DNA of 50,160 nucleotides from Suillus spraguei (GCA_016800925.1 JABCPU010000473.1:1-50160); one strand, 5' to 3'; positions 31,941-43,450 are shown, counted from the first letter of the stretch. Notes: a model not told the origin generated them from the sequence alone. Numbers and translations are program-made.

Positions 31941-32699
31941 CTAGTGCGATGTCAGCAGTACTCATGCAGTAAGGATAGCTGTAATGGTTAGCTAGCGAGG
32001 GCAAAAACAAAGTCACTTGAGCAAGACAAATATAGTATTATTACCCGCAGTGCGGTAGCGGTAGTGGCAACTCCGTATGAGCGAGAAAGTTGGTGAGAGA
32101 GGTAGCGACCCAGTGAGATTACTGGCTGCGGTCCAGTTACGAGTAGTGAAGTAGAAAGTTGCGCAGTACTTCGAGTGGTAAAGTTACCAGCGGTTAGATC
32201 AATGGGCAAGGTTCAAATGGAGAAAAGTTTAAAGGCAAATAGATTGTGACTAGCAAGCGTTCTGATACTAAGTCCAAGTGAAGGGATGTAATGGGAAGTA
32301 ATGGTCACGGTATGTATGTTGAGTCTTTTTAACATGTTCAAGCATGTATGAGATTATTAGGTGAGTCTGGTAGCAAGAAAGAAAATAAACAGGGTATTAA
32401 CTAAGAGGCGCACAATGTGTAGCGGCCCCTCGAGATGCAAGGTAAATCCTGCCATAGATTTAGTCACGGCAGAAGCAAAATAACTACATGCCAATGGATC
32501 TAGACAGATTTCGATGGGACATGAGGGCATCGGTGCAAGGATCCGGTAAGGGTTCACGGCAGAAGTACAGTTCCGCCTTAGCAGAGCAAAAAGGCTATAT
32601 ACTGGCTATAGGGGAATTCTTTGGTTGCCACTGCAGATGGTAACGAGACGCTTGCCAAAAAATGGGGGTTTGATGGTCAGCGTGACTTTGCTCGCTACA
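31941..32699 (-). repeat. LTR-like unit, subfamily C, degenerate
   Basis: It ends GGTCAGCGTGACTTTGCTCGCTACA like the C end of 16510-17355, and has the preceding blocks GAGATGCAAGGTAAATCCTGCC, CCAATGGATCTAGACAG and GGCTATAGGGGAATTC. It probably begins left of the pogo-like element, whose TA site lies in it. GCGGTA motifs recur around 32050. Confidence 0.6.
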
Positions 32700-33062
32700 C
32701 CGTTAATGGCCGGAATACATAGTGAGAACAGTAGCAAAATAAAGATATACTATGTGATTTTAGCAAAGAGGCACGCAGTGAGCAAGTGACATCACGGAAG
32801 GTAATGTAAGTCTTGCTGTAGCTTTAGTAATGGTGGAAACAAATATGCTATGCACCAATGGATCTAGATGGAAATGGAATGGACAGGAGGACATCGGTAG
32901 CGAGATTCAGTAAGGGGCAAGGATCCATGGAGCAAAAACGGTACCAGCGAAGCAAAAAAGCTAATGCTCGCTATAGGGGATTTCTTGGTAGCCACTGTAG
33001 ACAGTAACGAGACACTTGTGTAAAATGGCACTTTCATGGTCAGTGTGACTTTGTTCGCTACA
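32700..33062 (-). repeat. LTR-like unit, subfamily C, terminal fragment
   Basis: It matches 17008-17355 (GGCCGGAATACATAG, CACCAATGGATCTAGA, GGACAGGAGGACATCGGTAG, end GACTTTGTTCGCTACA). It follows the previous C unit directly, so two C termini lie in tandem 363 bp apart. Confidence 0.7.
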
Positions 33063-33096
33063 CCACTTTGGTCGCTCCCATGTAATCCTGTCGCGA

Positions 33097-34061
33097 TGTA
33101 ACGAACATATTGGCGCTGGGCTTAAAACCCCATATTTTGACACTTGTCTCACGTCTACAGGAGTTACCACTTGTCCATGGCCATCTTACCCCTTTAGCAG
33201 TACCAGCGGCATCCCATGCTTACCGCACACCATACCGACTGCTGCACCACATTCCATGAACTGATGTCCTTCCATGTCCTTGCCGCGTCCGCATAGCTCC
33301 ATTTGGTGCGTAGTGTGTTTCCTGTTCGTTATCACTGATTCCACGGCAAGTGTTATTACATGTTGCCTTGTGCCGCAGCGCCTCGCGCTATGTATACTTA
33401 TGGCGATTACTACACTCCAGCGCTACTGATCTCGCCTAGAGTATTCCGAGTACATACAAATTAGGATATAAGCACCATGTACCCCACACGATACAGTACC
33501 TGATTTTACCCCATTGCACGTACTATAGGTCAGGATGATTGTCTAGCTCTGGATCTACCCAGTAGTGGACTTGGTCTTTAAAGTTTCCTTACCACTCATT
33601 AATACATCACGCTCATTCTCCGTTACCGCTGGTATACCACTGGACTTTTGATTGTTACTGTTGACTGAACTTCTCACACTCCGCTACTTTACTGCTGAAA
33701 GTACTGCGGACTTCTTTACTGTTTCATTGCACCGCTCGCAACCTTACCGCTACCGCTGAGACCACTGCTCGACATCGCTCGCTAGACGCAACTGTTACTG
33801 ACTTTATCTCAACGACGGTAGCACCGCTACACACGACACTAGTTCCGGCAGTATCATCGCTGACCGCAGCAACTTACCGCTGACTTCAACGCTTGTTTCG
33901 CAAATAAGTTAGACTTGAACTTGACCATACTAAATAGGCATCCCCCTTTAGGGTCGAATGCTCTTGTTCTTACAAGTGAAGCAGACTAGATGGAGCGCAA
34001 GACTAACATACTAGTTTAGGCAGTGGTTTATCTACAGCCCAAGCTAGGTTGTATCTTTACA
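33097..34061 (+). repeat. LTR-like unit, subfamily A, full length
   Basis: A 965 bp unit from TGTAACGAACATATTGGCGC to GGTTGTATCTTTACA. A TATA-like GGATATAAGCACC lies at about 33463. It is one of the least decayed A copies, with many intact ACCGCT/TTACCGC motifs. A 66 bp scrap of another A terminus (AATATGTTCATGACA, minus) follows to 34127. Confidence 0.85.
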
Positions 34062-34239
34062 CCATGCTGTATTTTTTAAGCCCAGCGCAGATGGGGTTTT
34101 AAGCCCAGCACCAATATGTTCATGACATTGGACTACAAGATCAATCGGGCTCACAATTGCCCACGCCATGGTAAACCCTTGTGAGTTATTTTAGTTTCCA
34201 AGGTATTACCTGGTTTCAAATTCCGATGCGGCAGATTAC

Positions 34240-34506
34240 ATGGATTGGGACATTGACAGGTTTGCCGAAATGGCCAAGGTCTCCCAACTGAATCGCGACA
34301 ACTCAGTCCTGAATACTGACCAGCAACAAAAGTACTTTTTGGCAGCTATGATTGGTAAAATTTCAGCGCCAGCTACCATTGTGGATAGGCAAGGTAAAAT
34401 TTTAACAATTTACTTGCCAAATATTCTGTCTCCTGCTAGGATTGTAGGTTTATTCTTCTATGGAGATTCCGATCAGAAGTTGAAAATTAGATTAGGAATA
34501 CATTAA
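34240..34506 (+). pseudogene. Fragment of a recurrent fungal hypothetical protein
   Basis: An 88-codon frame starts MDWDIDRFAEMAKVSQLNR and contains FLAAMIGKISAPATIVDRQG and ILTIYLPNILSPARI. The ATIVD-x-x-G-x-I-L-x-x-Y-L-P pattern reminds me of repeated hypothetical proteins of Agaricomycetes, but I cannot name a domain. It has no visible continuation. About 240 bp of unassigned sequence, with a G-rich run near 34600, follow. Confidence 0.4.
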
Positions 34507-34746
34507 CTCAGCCACTAAGGGTTTTTTCCAATGCAAGCCTTTTTTAAAAGATGGTGGGGCAAGGATAATGACAGACTGTGATAGGGAAGAGAGGTTCCAG
34601 GGGGGAGGGGGGGTGGGATGGAAAAATTCAGGTGTTTGAGAGTATACCTACTAGATCAGCTGATGTAGCCCAGTGATTATTATTAATGATCTGGCTGATC
34701 AAAAATAGAATGTTAAGGATGCCTATTTTTCCCCACAAGTTACAGT

Positions 34747-36547
34747 ATGTCTCCACAGAAAAAAACACGTCTGAAGGCAGCTACATTCTCCTTCAAAGGA
34801 AGAGGTCGCTTATCCAAAGGAAAGGACCTTGATGTTGCCTATGTGTCTCATAAACAAGTCATTGGCAAGAAAAGGAAGCCAACCTGGGTGGAATCATGTG
34901 CTGACAGCCTCTATCAAACTGCTCCGATGCCATCTCCATCCTCCAGTTCTCGTAAATGGGTTAGAGAGAATGCTCAAGGATTCCAAAATGCTCATGAGGA
35001 TTTTGATGGAGAAGTCCTTGGGGACTTTCTCTCTTATGCAGAGAACCAACAAAGAAAAACCAAGGCGAGCATATTGATTGATTATAATTTAATTTGGCAC
35101 TCAATAGAGATCACTGATACCAGACTCAGAATGACTTCATCCAAGAATATCTGCCTTTCCGCGACTTGTACCTAGATATCCTCCTTGATTTGGAGAAGCA
35201 CTCTGATGTCTCTGAGTGCCAATCTTGTCAGATTGGTGAAGGGAAATTCCGATGTTTGACTTGCAGTGGAGATCAGACATTTTGTCATTCTTGCATTGTC
35301 AAAGCTCACCAGTTTTTGCCCTTCCACAAGGTTCAAGAGTGGGTCAGAAAATGCTTCCAAGACAAGTCACTTAAAGAATTAGGTTTTGTCTGGCATATGG
35401 GCCATGGGGGACGACGGTGTCCATTTTCTGATGACCCACAAACATGGGAAAATATACCACTGGATGCAGAGGCTGTTTTTCAACCAATGGAGACAATTAA
35501 TGGTCTGGCTATACCGACTGCCTTGACCATCATACATTCAACTGGAGTGTTTGTCCACAATGTTGTTTGGTGTGGTTGTCCTGGGACCAAGAATCAGCAG
35601 CATTTGCAATTGCTAAAGGCTGGATTATTCCCAGCAAGCACCACTCGACCACAAACTGCCTTCACTTTCAAAGTCTTAGATTATTTTCTGATTGATGCAC
35701 TAGAATGCAAGACTTCAGCCTCAAGCTTCTTTGAGAAAATTCATTGGATGACCAATAACTCTTTCCCAGATACTGTTCCTGTGAGATCATATAATTATTC
35801 TTGTCAGCCCTTAAACTGACCATATCAAATATTTTCAGAATAGATATCGAGAACTTATGAGAGTGTCCTGGCTGTGGAGAGACTTCATGAGCCAAAAATG
35901 GTTTGGATTTGGTCATGATGTTGAGAAGGAACCTGGGAAGGGTGATCTGGCTTGGTTTTGCCCTGCTTGTCCACAGCATGGCATTAACCTACCTGCTGAT
36001 TGGCAAGACAAATATGACAGGCAAGTCATCTAATTTGTTGACCTTATTACTTGACCTTATACTTACCATTTATGCAGTTGGCTTGTTTCACAAAGACATG
36101 TGGTGGATGGTAACTTTACTGCTCAACATATGCATATGATCATGAAAAGCCACAGTCAGATATTAGTTTGTCAGATGGGCTTGGGTATATGGTGAAAGAA
36201 CGAGAATACCAGACTCATTTATTATTGGCTGTAGAAAGTAAAGAGGCGAGTTGACTTGTGTTGATAGTTTTTCCTGCTTGCTTGACAATCCTTGTAGTGC
36301 TCTTCATGTAGCAATCATCAAGCAGTAAATGCGACCAATATCAGCAGGAGCAACTGCTTGTGCCCAACACAGATGATTTGTTCCACACAGCATAGTTGAT
36401 TTTCAGAAGGGTGAAAGATCTGTGAACATTCTCAAAGGCAACAGGAGATTTTGGAGACACTGTGGGCGCCATTCAATAAGATCTCCCCAACTGCTCGGTC
36501 AATAAGTCAAGCTCACTGCCAAGAAGTTCTTGATGATCATATGCGAG
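34747..36547 (+). pseudogene. KDZ transposase with CxC2 cysteine cluster, truncated
   Basis: The start MSPQKKTRLKAATFSFKGRG is basic. After intron 35065-35123 comes TQNDFIQEYLPFRDLYLDIL and the CxC2 cluster (CQSCQIGEGKFRCLTCSGD, FCHSCIVKAHQFLPFHKVQE), followed by HMGHGGRRCPF and IHSTGVFVHNVVWCGCPG. Introns 35781-35838, 36021-36076 and 36246-36297 lead to LMRVSWLWRDFMSQKWFGFG, FCPACPQHGINLPADWQDKY, SQRHVVDGNFTAQHMHM, SLSDGLGYMVKEREYQTHLL and SCSNHQAVNATNISR. After a deletion near 36440, ETLWAPFNKISPTARSISQA and HCQEVLDDHM belong to the distal KDZ domain. Three of the four introns have GC donors. KDZ enzymes move Dileera/Zisupton-type DNA transposons. Frameshifts and the LTR at 36548 end it. 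Confidence 0.88.
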
Positions 36548-37018
36548 TGTTACAAACTGGGGTGGAGTCACCAGCGACAGTGATAAGACACAGTCAGTCT
36601 GCTGGGAAGTTCGACTACATTCAAAGGAGAATGAGACTGCTACAAGGAAGTGTTCCAAGTAGGATCAAGGGTTCGATTGAAGAGTCGTGACTCTAAGATG
36701 ATCGGTAGAATAAAGACTAAGGCTAAGGAGTGCTTAGACTTAGAGATGATTCAGACGACTTAGGTTGGAGACCTAAGTGAAGGATATTCCAGGTAAAACC
36801 CAGTAAGATTAAAGTAAAGTATACAAGTGTAATACAATGTGCTTAAATAAGCCAATATGTGCGCACGGACCAGGAGAGACATGAGAATGTAAGTGCATAT
36901 TCAAAGAGGGAAGGCAAATATAGTACAGATGCATTGAGCATATGAGTCAGAATCATGTTATGTAATATACAAAGTAAAGACGAGAGGAAAATGAATAGGG
37001 GCACGTACGATTGTAACA
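36548..37018 (-). repeat. Solo LTR of chromovirus family D
   Basis: Reads TGTTACAAACTGGGG to TACGATTGTAACA on the plus strand, the reverse of the D LTR (471 bp), with CCCAGTAAGATTAAAGT visible inside. It ends the KDZ remnant. The flanks GCGAG and GAATG do not match, and the two sides belong to different sequences, so it may mark a recombination between LTRs. Confidence 0.9.
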
Positions 37019-37157
37019 GAATGTGCCCTCAATATCATTGGTGGGGACACACATGTCAGTGAACTGAAATTCAGCAGTAAAGGGAAGGCCATCAAGGTCC
37101 CCCACAGCTTGAACAAAGTCATGGGCAAGCCCAGTAATGCTCTCAAGGCCTTTTTGG
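37019..37157 (-). pseudogene. Unrecognised coding-like fragment
   Basis: A fully open minus-strand stretch of 47 codons reads HQKGLESITGLAHDFVQAVG and MCVPTNDIEGTF. It looks like a piece of a real protein, probably of a transposon or a displaced gene, cut on both sides by LTR sequences. No family is assigned. Confidence 0.35.
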
Positions 37158-37375
37158 TGTAAATATACAACCTAACCTGGGCTGTAGATATACTACCTCC
37201 TAAGTTAGTATGTGAGTCTTGCGCTCCATCTAGTCTGCTTCTCTTGCTAGGCAAGAACATTCAACCCTAAAGGGGGATGCCTGTTAGTATAGCTAAGTTT
37301 GAGTCAAACCAATGTGTGAAGGTAGCATCGTAGTTAGTGGTAAGTTGCTGCGGTCAGCGATAATGCCACCGGAAC
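37158..37375 (-). repeat. LTR-like unit A, truncated by D2
   Basis: It starts TGTAAATATACAACCTAACC and follows the A pattern through CCCTAAAGGGGGATGCC to GCCACCGGAAC, where the D2 LTR begins. The rest of the A unit is not seen after D2. Confidence 0.8.
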
Positions 37376-37846
37376 TGTTACAATTGTACGTGCCCATATT
37401 CATTTTCGTCTCATCATTGTCTTGTATATTACATAACATGACTCTGACTCATATGCTCAATGCATCTGTACTATATTTGCCTTCCCTCTTTGAATACGCA
37501 CTTACATTCTCATGTCTCTCCTGGTCCGTGCGCACATATTGGCTTATTTAAGCACATTGTATTACGCTTGTATACTTCACTTTAATCTTACTGGGTTTTA
37601 CCTGGAATATCCTTTGCTTAGGTCTCCAACCTAAGTCATCTGAATCATCTCTAAGTCTAAGCACTCCTTAGCCTTAGTCTTTATTCAACTGATTTTCTTA
37701 GAGTCGCGACTCATCGATAGAACCCTTGATCCTACTCGGAATGCTTCCTTGTAGCAGCATCATTGTTCTTTGAATGCAGTCGAACTTCCCAGCAGACCGT
37801 CTGTGTCTTATCACTGTCGCTGGTGATGCCACCCCAGTTCGTAACA
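37376..37846 (+). repeat. D2 5' LTR with self-priming site
   Basis: Runs from TGTTACAATTGTACGTGCCC to CCCCAGTTCGTAACA. TATTTAAG is at 37545-37552 and ACTTTAATCTT at 37579-37589. The primer site after the LTR (37848-37858, AAGATTACAGT) matches its complement at 10 of 11 bases. Confidence 0.92.
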
Positions 37847-37980
37847 AAAGATTACAGTCTTCACTGATCGTCGACTACTCAGTCTTCGACCTTGCCCTGA
37901 ACCCTGATAAAGCCCTAATGGACAGCAAGACCGCACGTGTAGGCACTGAGAAAGCATAACTCATCAGACGATTCATTATC

Positions 37981-38829
37981 ATGACTACCACAGCCACCAC
38001 CAAAGATTTTGAATATAAAATCGGTTTCCCAACCACTTTTGACGGAGATCGTGACAACTCCCTGGAATTCATTCTATCATGCAACTCATACTTCGACATC
38101 AATGAAAAGTTCTACACTACCAACAAGCAGAAGATCATTTTCATTACGTCTTTCATGACCGAAAAGAATGCCAAATCTTGGAAAGAGCAGTTTCTTGCTC
38201 ACGCTCAATCCACCGACACTGCCAGACTGAAAGTTGGTTATGGGACGATGAAAGATTTCATGGAAAGTTTCAACGAGGCTTTCCAACCAGTGGATTCCAT
38301 TGGAACAGCATTAACAAAGCTTAGGGATCTTAAACAAGGGAGCGGCAACCTCCAAACCTACATCACTGACTTTGAGGCGCTTGCAGCCAAGGCCCATATT
38401 CCTGACAATGCAACGAAGATCCAATTCTTCCAAGATGGTCTTAACTTAGGCATCCTGACCAAACTATTCACACCAGGCGACGTCCCAGATGTATTCCACA
38501 ATGTTGTATCACAATGTGTCGCTATCGACAACTCTCACCAGTGCCTTCTAGCGTTACAAGCATGTCATGCTCTGCAGAAGAAGAAGAACTATGGGAATGC
38601 ACATTACACACCTAGTCACAATTCAAACGCAATGGTCATAGATCAAATCTCCGACATGGAAAGATCCAAGTGCATGAAAAAAGGACAATGCTTCGGATGC
38701 AAGAAGACGGGACACCATATCGGTAACTGTCCTGATAGGAAGAAGAAGACTCCGCTCCGTCAAACGGAAGTCAAAGAGACTCAAGAAGAAGAAGAAGAAA
38801 CTGTGAGATGGATTATAGAGGATTTTTAA
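37981..38829 (+). CDS. D2 Gag polyprotein, intact frame of 282 codons
   Basis: This is the only complete family D gag frame here. It starts MTTTATTKDFEYKIGFPTTF, contains the capsid segments FITSFMTEKNAKSWKEQFLA, MKDFMESFNEAFQPVDSIG, LRDLKQGSGNLQTYITDFEA and KIQFFQDGLNLGILTKLF, a QKKKNYGNAHYTP stretch and one CCHC knuckle CFGCKKTGHHIGNC, and ends after an acidic EEEEETVRWIIEDF. Gag builds the particle and the knuckle binds the element RNA. The stop at 38827 lies about 110 bp before the protease reading, which is in another frame in all copies. A frame-shift or similar step for Pol may be normal, but this is not certain. Confidence 0.9.
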   Translation: MTTTATTKDFEYKIGFPTTFDGDRDNSLEFILSCNSYFDINEKFYTTNKQKIIFITSFMTEKNAKSWKEQFLAHAQSTDTARLKVGYGTMKDFMESFNEAFQPVDSIGTALTKLRDLKQGSGNLQTYITDFEALAAKAHIPDNATKIQFFQDGLNLGILTKLFTPGDVPDVFHNVVSQCVAIDNSHQCLLALQACHALQKKKNYGNAHYTPSHNSNAMVIDQISDMERSKCMKKGQCFGCKKTGHHIGNCPDRKKKTPLRQTEVKETQEEEEETVRWIIEDF

Positions 38830-38977
38830 CTTGGAGAAACAAAGACTCGACATATGTTTCTCACAATGTATTACTAAGACTTGTACGTGCTGTAGGTGAA
38901 AGAAAAGAACTTTGTATTCCTATCACCCTTCACTCGCGTACTTGCTTAAAATCCATCGACACTACCGCTGTTATCGA

Positions 38978-39832
38978 TGTGACGAACAAACTCACACTGA
39001 GCTTGAAACGGCACATTTTCGTATAGGTGTCACACGGCAATCATTATCCTTACCCTTCGGCTTCACCGTCCTACTTTACCATGTGTTTACCCCTATCTAA
39101 CGGTATCGTTCCACACTCCGGAAGCCTCATTGCAGCTTAACAGCTGTACTGCGGCAACTTTCCTGCAAAGCAGTGATCTTCGGCAATCTCCACGAACCCA
39201 TTAGGCATCCACAAGCAAGATTCACTGTCTGTCCTATGTCCATCCAGTCTTGCCGGTACGTGATGTTTTGTAAACTGTAGTGCAGTCTTATTACATGTCT
39301 GCTGCATGTTAATCCTATCCCTTCCGTTTCCGTAGCTATTCCTTTTGTATAAAATTCCTAGGTACCCATACTCTTTCCTTACTTTTCCCTCTATGGTACA
39401 CACGGTACTTAGAAATTGTCACACTACTGTCTCTTAAGAATTGTTTTACTGCTGCACGCACCACCGCTCTTTACCGCTTTCCCGCGCTCATCGCTATGCT
39501 TCACCGCTTGTTTTACCGCCAGTTTCCCACGCCTTACCACAGTTTTACTGCACGCACTACCGCAGTTTTACCACTTTTGACACTGCTTGTCTACCGCTTT
39601 CCTGCGCTTACCGCTAGTTTCCCATGGACCGGAGGTCACCGCTAGCATCTCACTACCTCCGACGGCAGTCTTGCACCATAGGTTGGGCATTATTGAACTA
39701 TATTAACTTAGCATTCCCTTTAGGGTCGAACGCTCTTGCTTTGCAAGTGAAGCAGACTAGACGGAGTGCAAGACTCACATACTAGTTTAGGCCGTGGTTC
39801 ATCTACAGCCCAGGCTAGATTGTATCTTTACA
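38978..39832 (+). repeat. LTR-like unit, subfamily B, full length, inside D2 protease
   Basis: An 855 bp unit from TGTGACGAACAAACTCACAC to GATTGTATCTTTACA. It splits the protease active site: upstream ...GTTATCGA, downstream TCAACTCCAGCGCAGCAGG, against ATCGATTCAGGAGCAGCAGG in D3. TCGA/TCAA looks like a decayed 4 bp duplication. Confidence 0.88.
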
Positions 39833-40304
39833 TCAACTCCAGCGCAGCAGGAACGTTTATCTCCGAGGAGTTTGTCAAACTCCATCAGATCACACGACGA
39901 AAAATTAAAACACCATTTCAAGTAACAACCGCGGATGGAACTCTTATCAAAGGAGGGCCAATCATGCATTATTGTCTCCTAGTGGTAAAAATTGATGAAC
40001 GAACCATGTATGGAAAGTTCAATATCACTAAACTCGGACAAAGAGATCAAATTCTTCTGGGGATCCCATGGTTACATGCCATGAACCCAAGTATAGACTG
40101 GGCCGCTGAAACGCTTTCCCTCCCACGAACAACGAAGTCTGATGAAATTGAGCAAGACTTGGATACAGATCAAAAGAAGAATGGGTTACCTCCTGCCTTC
40201 CTTTGCCACGCCAGGAAATGGCAAAACTCGAAACTTCCAAAACTCATTATCACTCCTTCCATTAACATCCCTGATGAACTCATAATCAACGAACCTCTTC
40301 CATG
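39833..40304 (+). pseudogene. D2 protease, downstream part
   Basis: Reads SAAGTFISEEFVKLHQITRR, PFQVTTADGTLIKGGP, KIDERTMYGKFNITKLG and ILLGIPWLHAMNPSIDW, then a Lys-rich segment to a TGA at 40302 that replaces a probable CGA. The active-site Asp lies on the other side of the B insertion. Confidence 0.87.
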
Positions 40305-40877
40305 AGTAAAAATACCACAGCGCCCTCTATCGCCTATTCCTCATGCAGAAAAACAAAAGAATGAGTCAAAACCAGAATCTCCACCACCCCCATCGCAACC
40401 CGTTGAACAACGACCAGTTGAGGAACAACAACAAGAGAAGCGGAAACCAGAAGACGATCTCGGGGGACGAGTTCATAATATTCCGAAGTTAACCAATACT
40501 TCGTACCACCCAAGTTGTTTACTCCTTCCATCAAAGAAATTCCTGATCAGGACGAACTCATGACGCCTACAGTACCTACCGAAGACGATGAACAATTCAA
40601 CACGATGCAGGATGTCTGGCATGCACCAGAAGTACGCGAAATTTCTTCTTACGAGCTTGGAGATGGAGAGTTTCTTGTGGAGTATGACACTGATGGAACT
40701 AGCATGAGAATCATCGAAGAAGTATCCATGGATATGCCCCTCACACATGATGGAACTTCCTGACTCAATCAACTTCCTAACTATTCCACAATCTCCCTTC
40801 CTCCCCCAAAATACAGTAATAAAGCTCAGAAATTTGCCACAGATGAGAAGGAAAAGAAAAAGAAGTCCTTCAAAGAA
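40305..40877 (+). pseudogene. D2 protease-RT linker
   Basis: The linker is conserved with D1 and D3. It reads VWHAPEVREISSYELGDGEF and GTSMRIIEEVSMDMPLTHDG in frame from 40515, followed by frameshifts. No enzymatic domain. Confidence 0.75.
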
Positions 40878-41314
40878 TTGGTCCCAGAATACTTGCACGA
40901 TTTTGCGGACGTCTTTGCTAAAGATGGTCTGAACAAATTACCCCCTGAACGCCCTGGTATTGATCATCGAATCGATACCAAACCCGGTTTTATTCCTCAT
41001 ACATCTAAGGTTCACCCACTGTCGGAAAAAGAATGTGCTGCCATCAAAACATTCATTGCTGAAAATGTTGCAAAAGGCTTCGTCTCGGAATCGAAGTCAC
41101 CTCAAGCTAGTGGCTTCTTCTTTGTGGGAAAGAAGAGTGGAGAATTGCGTCCCTGTCAAGATTATCGCTACATCAATGATTGGACAATCAAGAATGCTTA
41201 CCCGCTTCCACTTCCCATTTCTCTTGTCGCATGTCTTCACAACGCACAATTCTTTATGAAAATGGATATTCGGTCTGGTTACAACAATATTCACATCCAT
41301 CCGATGATTGCTGG
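40878..41314 (+). pseudogene. D2 reverse transcriptase, N-terminal part
   Basis: Reads [79 protein letters not shown] and [16 protein letters not shown]. It then runs into the LTR of E, which replaces the YMDD-bearing part. The finger domain is well preserved and can guide reading of the broken D1 and D3 versions. Confidence 0.92.
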
Positions 41315-42054
41315 TGTCATATACCATACTTCTAATCTCAGATCCGATCATATCCGTCCGGTCCACAGATCCTGTCCGGACCACCCTTCCGAATGTACTC
41401 ACTTCTCGCACCTTAACTCCCTGGTGAACATCTGCGTCTATCTCCTTCGTCTTTTCTCCTACTACCGGTACTCCGGCTGTTTATATTTCCGTCCTGTGTT
41501 ACTGATCCGTTTCCTGTGTTCATTTCCGATTCATGCTTACTGATCCGCTGTGCAATAACTAATAGACTTCCGTTACACTTCGTACATAGCCCTCGGTCCC
41601 GGACTTGCTAATTATCCGTCTTAGATACTTACTGTATATAAACCATTGTAGATCTCCGTAGAACCTTAGTTCGAATATCATCTTAGATTCTACTCATTCT
41701 GCCTCCTCCGTACTTCAGCTACTCTCCGCTTTAAGTCACCTTCCGAGACTTAGGATTGACTCCTATAGTCCATACCTCCGACTCTATCTTCGGATAGTCC
41801 ATCTCCGTTAGTTTCTAGTTAGGAACTCGTTCCGAAACTAGCCTTAATCTCTTTCCTCTCCTTACGTTCCGAATTACCTTCGGACGTATTATATCCGACA
41901 CCTTCGGACACCCGGATCCGTCACGCAACCCTTCCGGGTCTTCGGACGAATAACTCCTCCCTGAAATAAAGGGCATTACTCGAGAAAGGGGCACAGTGTA
42001 CGAACTGAGGCCAAAGCCCTTCGGATCTCTCTACCCTTGAGTACAGTCTTAACA
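41315..42054 (+). repeat. Element E 5' LTR
   Basis: It starts TGTCATATACCATACTTC and probably ends GTACAGTCTTAACA at 42054 (TG...CA). A TATATAAA box is at 41635-41642. The right edge is inferred from the primer-site match that follows. Confidence 0.7.
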
Positions 42055-42056
42055 GT

Positions 42057-42067
42057 ATATTCAAACT
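42057..42067 (+). promoter_or_regulatory. Element E candidate self-priming site
   Basis: ATATTCAAACT is the reverse complement, with one G-to-A (CpG-type) difference, of AGTTCGAATAT at 41668-41678 in the LTR. That is 33 bp after the TATA box, the same spacing as in family D. Confidence 0.55.
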
Positions 42068-42104
42068 CAAACCTTTCCGAGTAACTTAGCAACCATCCCA
42101 TATC

Positions 42105-43394
42105 ATGCCTCCCCATAAAGCTCAGAACACACTCCGAGGAGCCGGACTTGGTCCGATCCAACGAGATCCCACACCCATCGTCCAAACATTTACCAGTTTC
42201 TCTCAACGCCGTGCAAGCATGAGCGACATAGGTCAAAGTATCTCCGCCCGTCAAGTCAGACCGGATCCGATAACACCAACTCGGAACCCGGATAACCCAG
42301 ACTCCAATTCGCGCCCGACCATTTGCTTTGATGATGAGCTGCGCAGTAACCTACCAGATGACGAAGTTGATGATCTGGACAACGAGGACCTGGATGACGA
42401 AGAAGATAAAATCCACCTAAACCCTCAGGACCGGGTCCTAGCCCAACTATCCATAGCCATTAATCACCTCGCTCGCAGTAGCCGTCGCACCCCACCTCGG
42501 ATGATAGCAAAGTCAAAGTCCGTGAGCCAGATACCTTCGATGGGTCCGAACCTCGCAAGCTCCGGGCATTCTTCGTCCAATGTGAGCTCAACTTCCAGAG
42601 CAAACCTAGCGCTTTCCGTTCCGGACGCGCTAAAGTCAATTTCGCCAATCCTACCTTAAGGGTATGGCTCTCGAGTGGTTTGAACTGGACCTCCTTTCGG
42701 ACGGATATAGCGACCGTCCGGACTGGATGGATGACTACTCCGAGTTCATGCTCGAGCTCCAAACCAATTTCGGACCACATGATCCCTCTGGAGACGCAGA
42801 GATGCAGTTAGAACAACTCCACATGCGTGACGGACAACGCATCAACAAGTACGTTGTAGAATTCCAGCGACTTGCCTCCCAAGTACGCGAATGGGGAGAC
42901 GGAGCCTATGACACCAATTCTACAATGGACTTCCGGCTCGAATCAAAGATGAGATTAGTCGCATGGGTAAGCCCACTACCCTTTCGGAGTTCAAGACTCT
43001 CGCCCAGACCATCGACGCCCGTTATTGGGAACGGAGGGGCGAAGTCACCCGAGAGAGTAGAACCACCTCTTCCAATCCTCCCAGGCAGTCAACATCTGAC
43101 CGGACGAACTCCAACTCATCCGGATCCGATACGCCCAGATTCAATAAACCCACATACTCCACAACATCCTCTACCCCGAAAGTTTCGGATCTCCCTAGTG
43201 TTGTTGGTACAGACGGAAAGCTAACCACCCAGGAGCGTCAGAGACGTTTTGACAAAAAGCTCTGTATGTTCTGCGGCGGACCTGGTCACACTGCCCGGGA
43301 ATGCACCAAATCCACTTCGCGCGCTGCCAAAGGCCGCGCCACTGTGCTCACTCCGGAAACGGAACCGGAAGCCTCGGATGAGGCAAAAAATTAG
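42105..43394 (+). pseudogene. Element E gag with CCHC knuckle
   Basis: It starts MPPHKAQNTLRGAGLGPIQR, passes an acidic stretch (DLDNEDLDDEEDKIHLNPQD) and then shifts frame. The capsid core reads PDTFDGSEPRKLRAFFVQCE, MALEWFELDLLSDG, FMLELQTNFGPHDPSGDAE and INKYVVEFQRLASQVREWGD, a retrotrans_gag domain. A second shift gives ISRMGKPTTLSEFKTLAQTI and the knuckle CMFCGGPGHTAREC, with a stop at 43392. Two or more frameshifts prevent a full protein. Confidence 0.9.
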
Positions 43395-43450
43395 TCCGCG
43401 ACCCTCCTGACTCCGTACGGGATGAGGGTCGCGTTGGCCCAACCCGTGCA

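Larger units (their letters stand above)
37376..41314 (+). mobile_element. Chromovirus D2, 5' part
   Basis: It holds a 5' LTR, an intact gag, protease, linker and the first part of RT, in the same order as D1. An LTR-like B unit splits the protease. At 41314, inside RT (after the codons for HIHP and before the expected WKAAF), gypsy element E begins. The 3' half of D2 is not found in the window. Confidence 0.92.
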
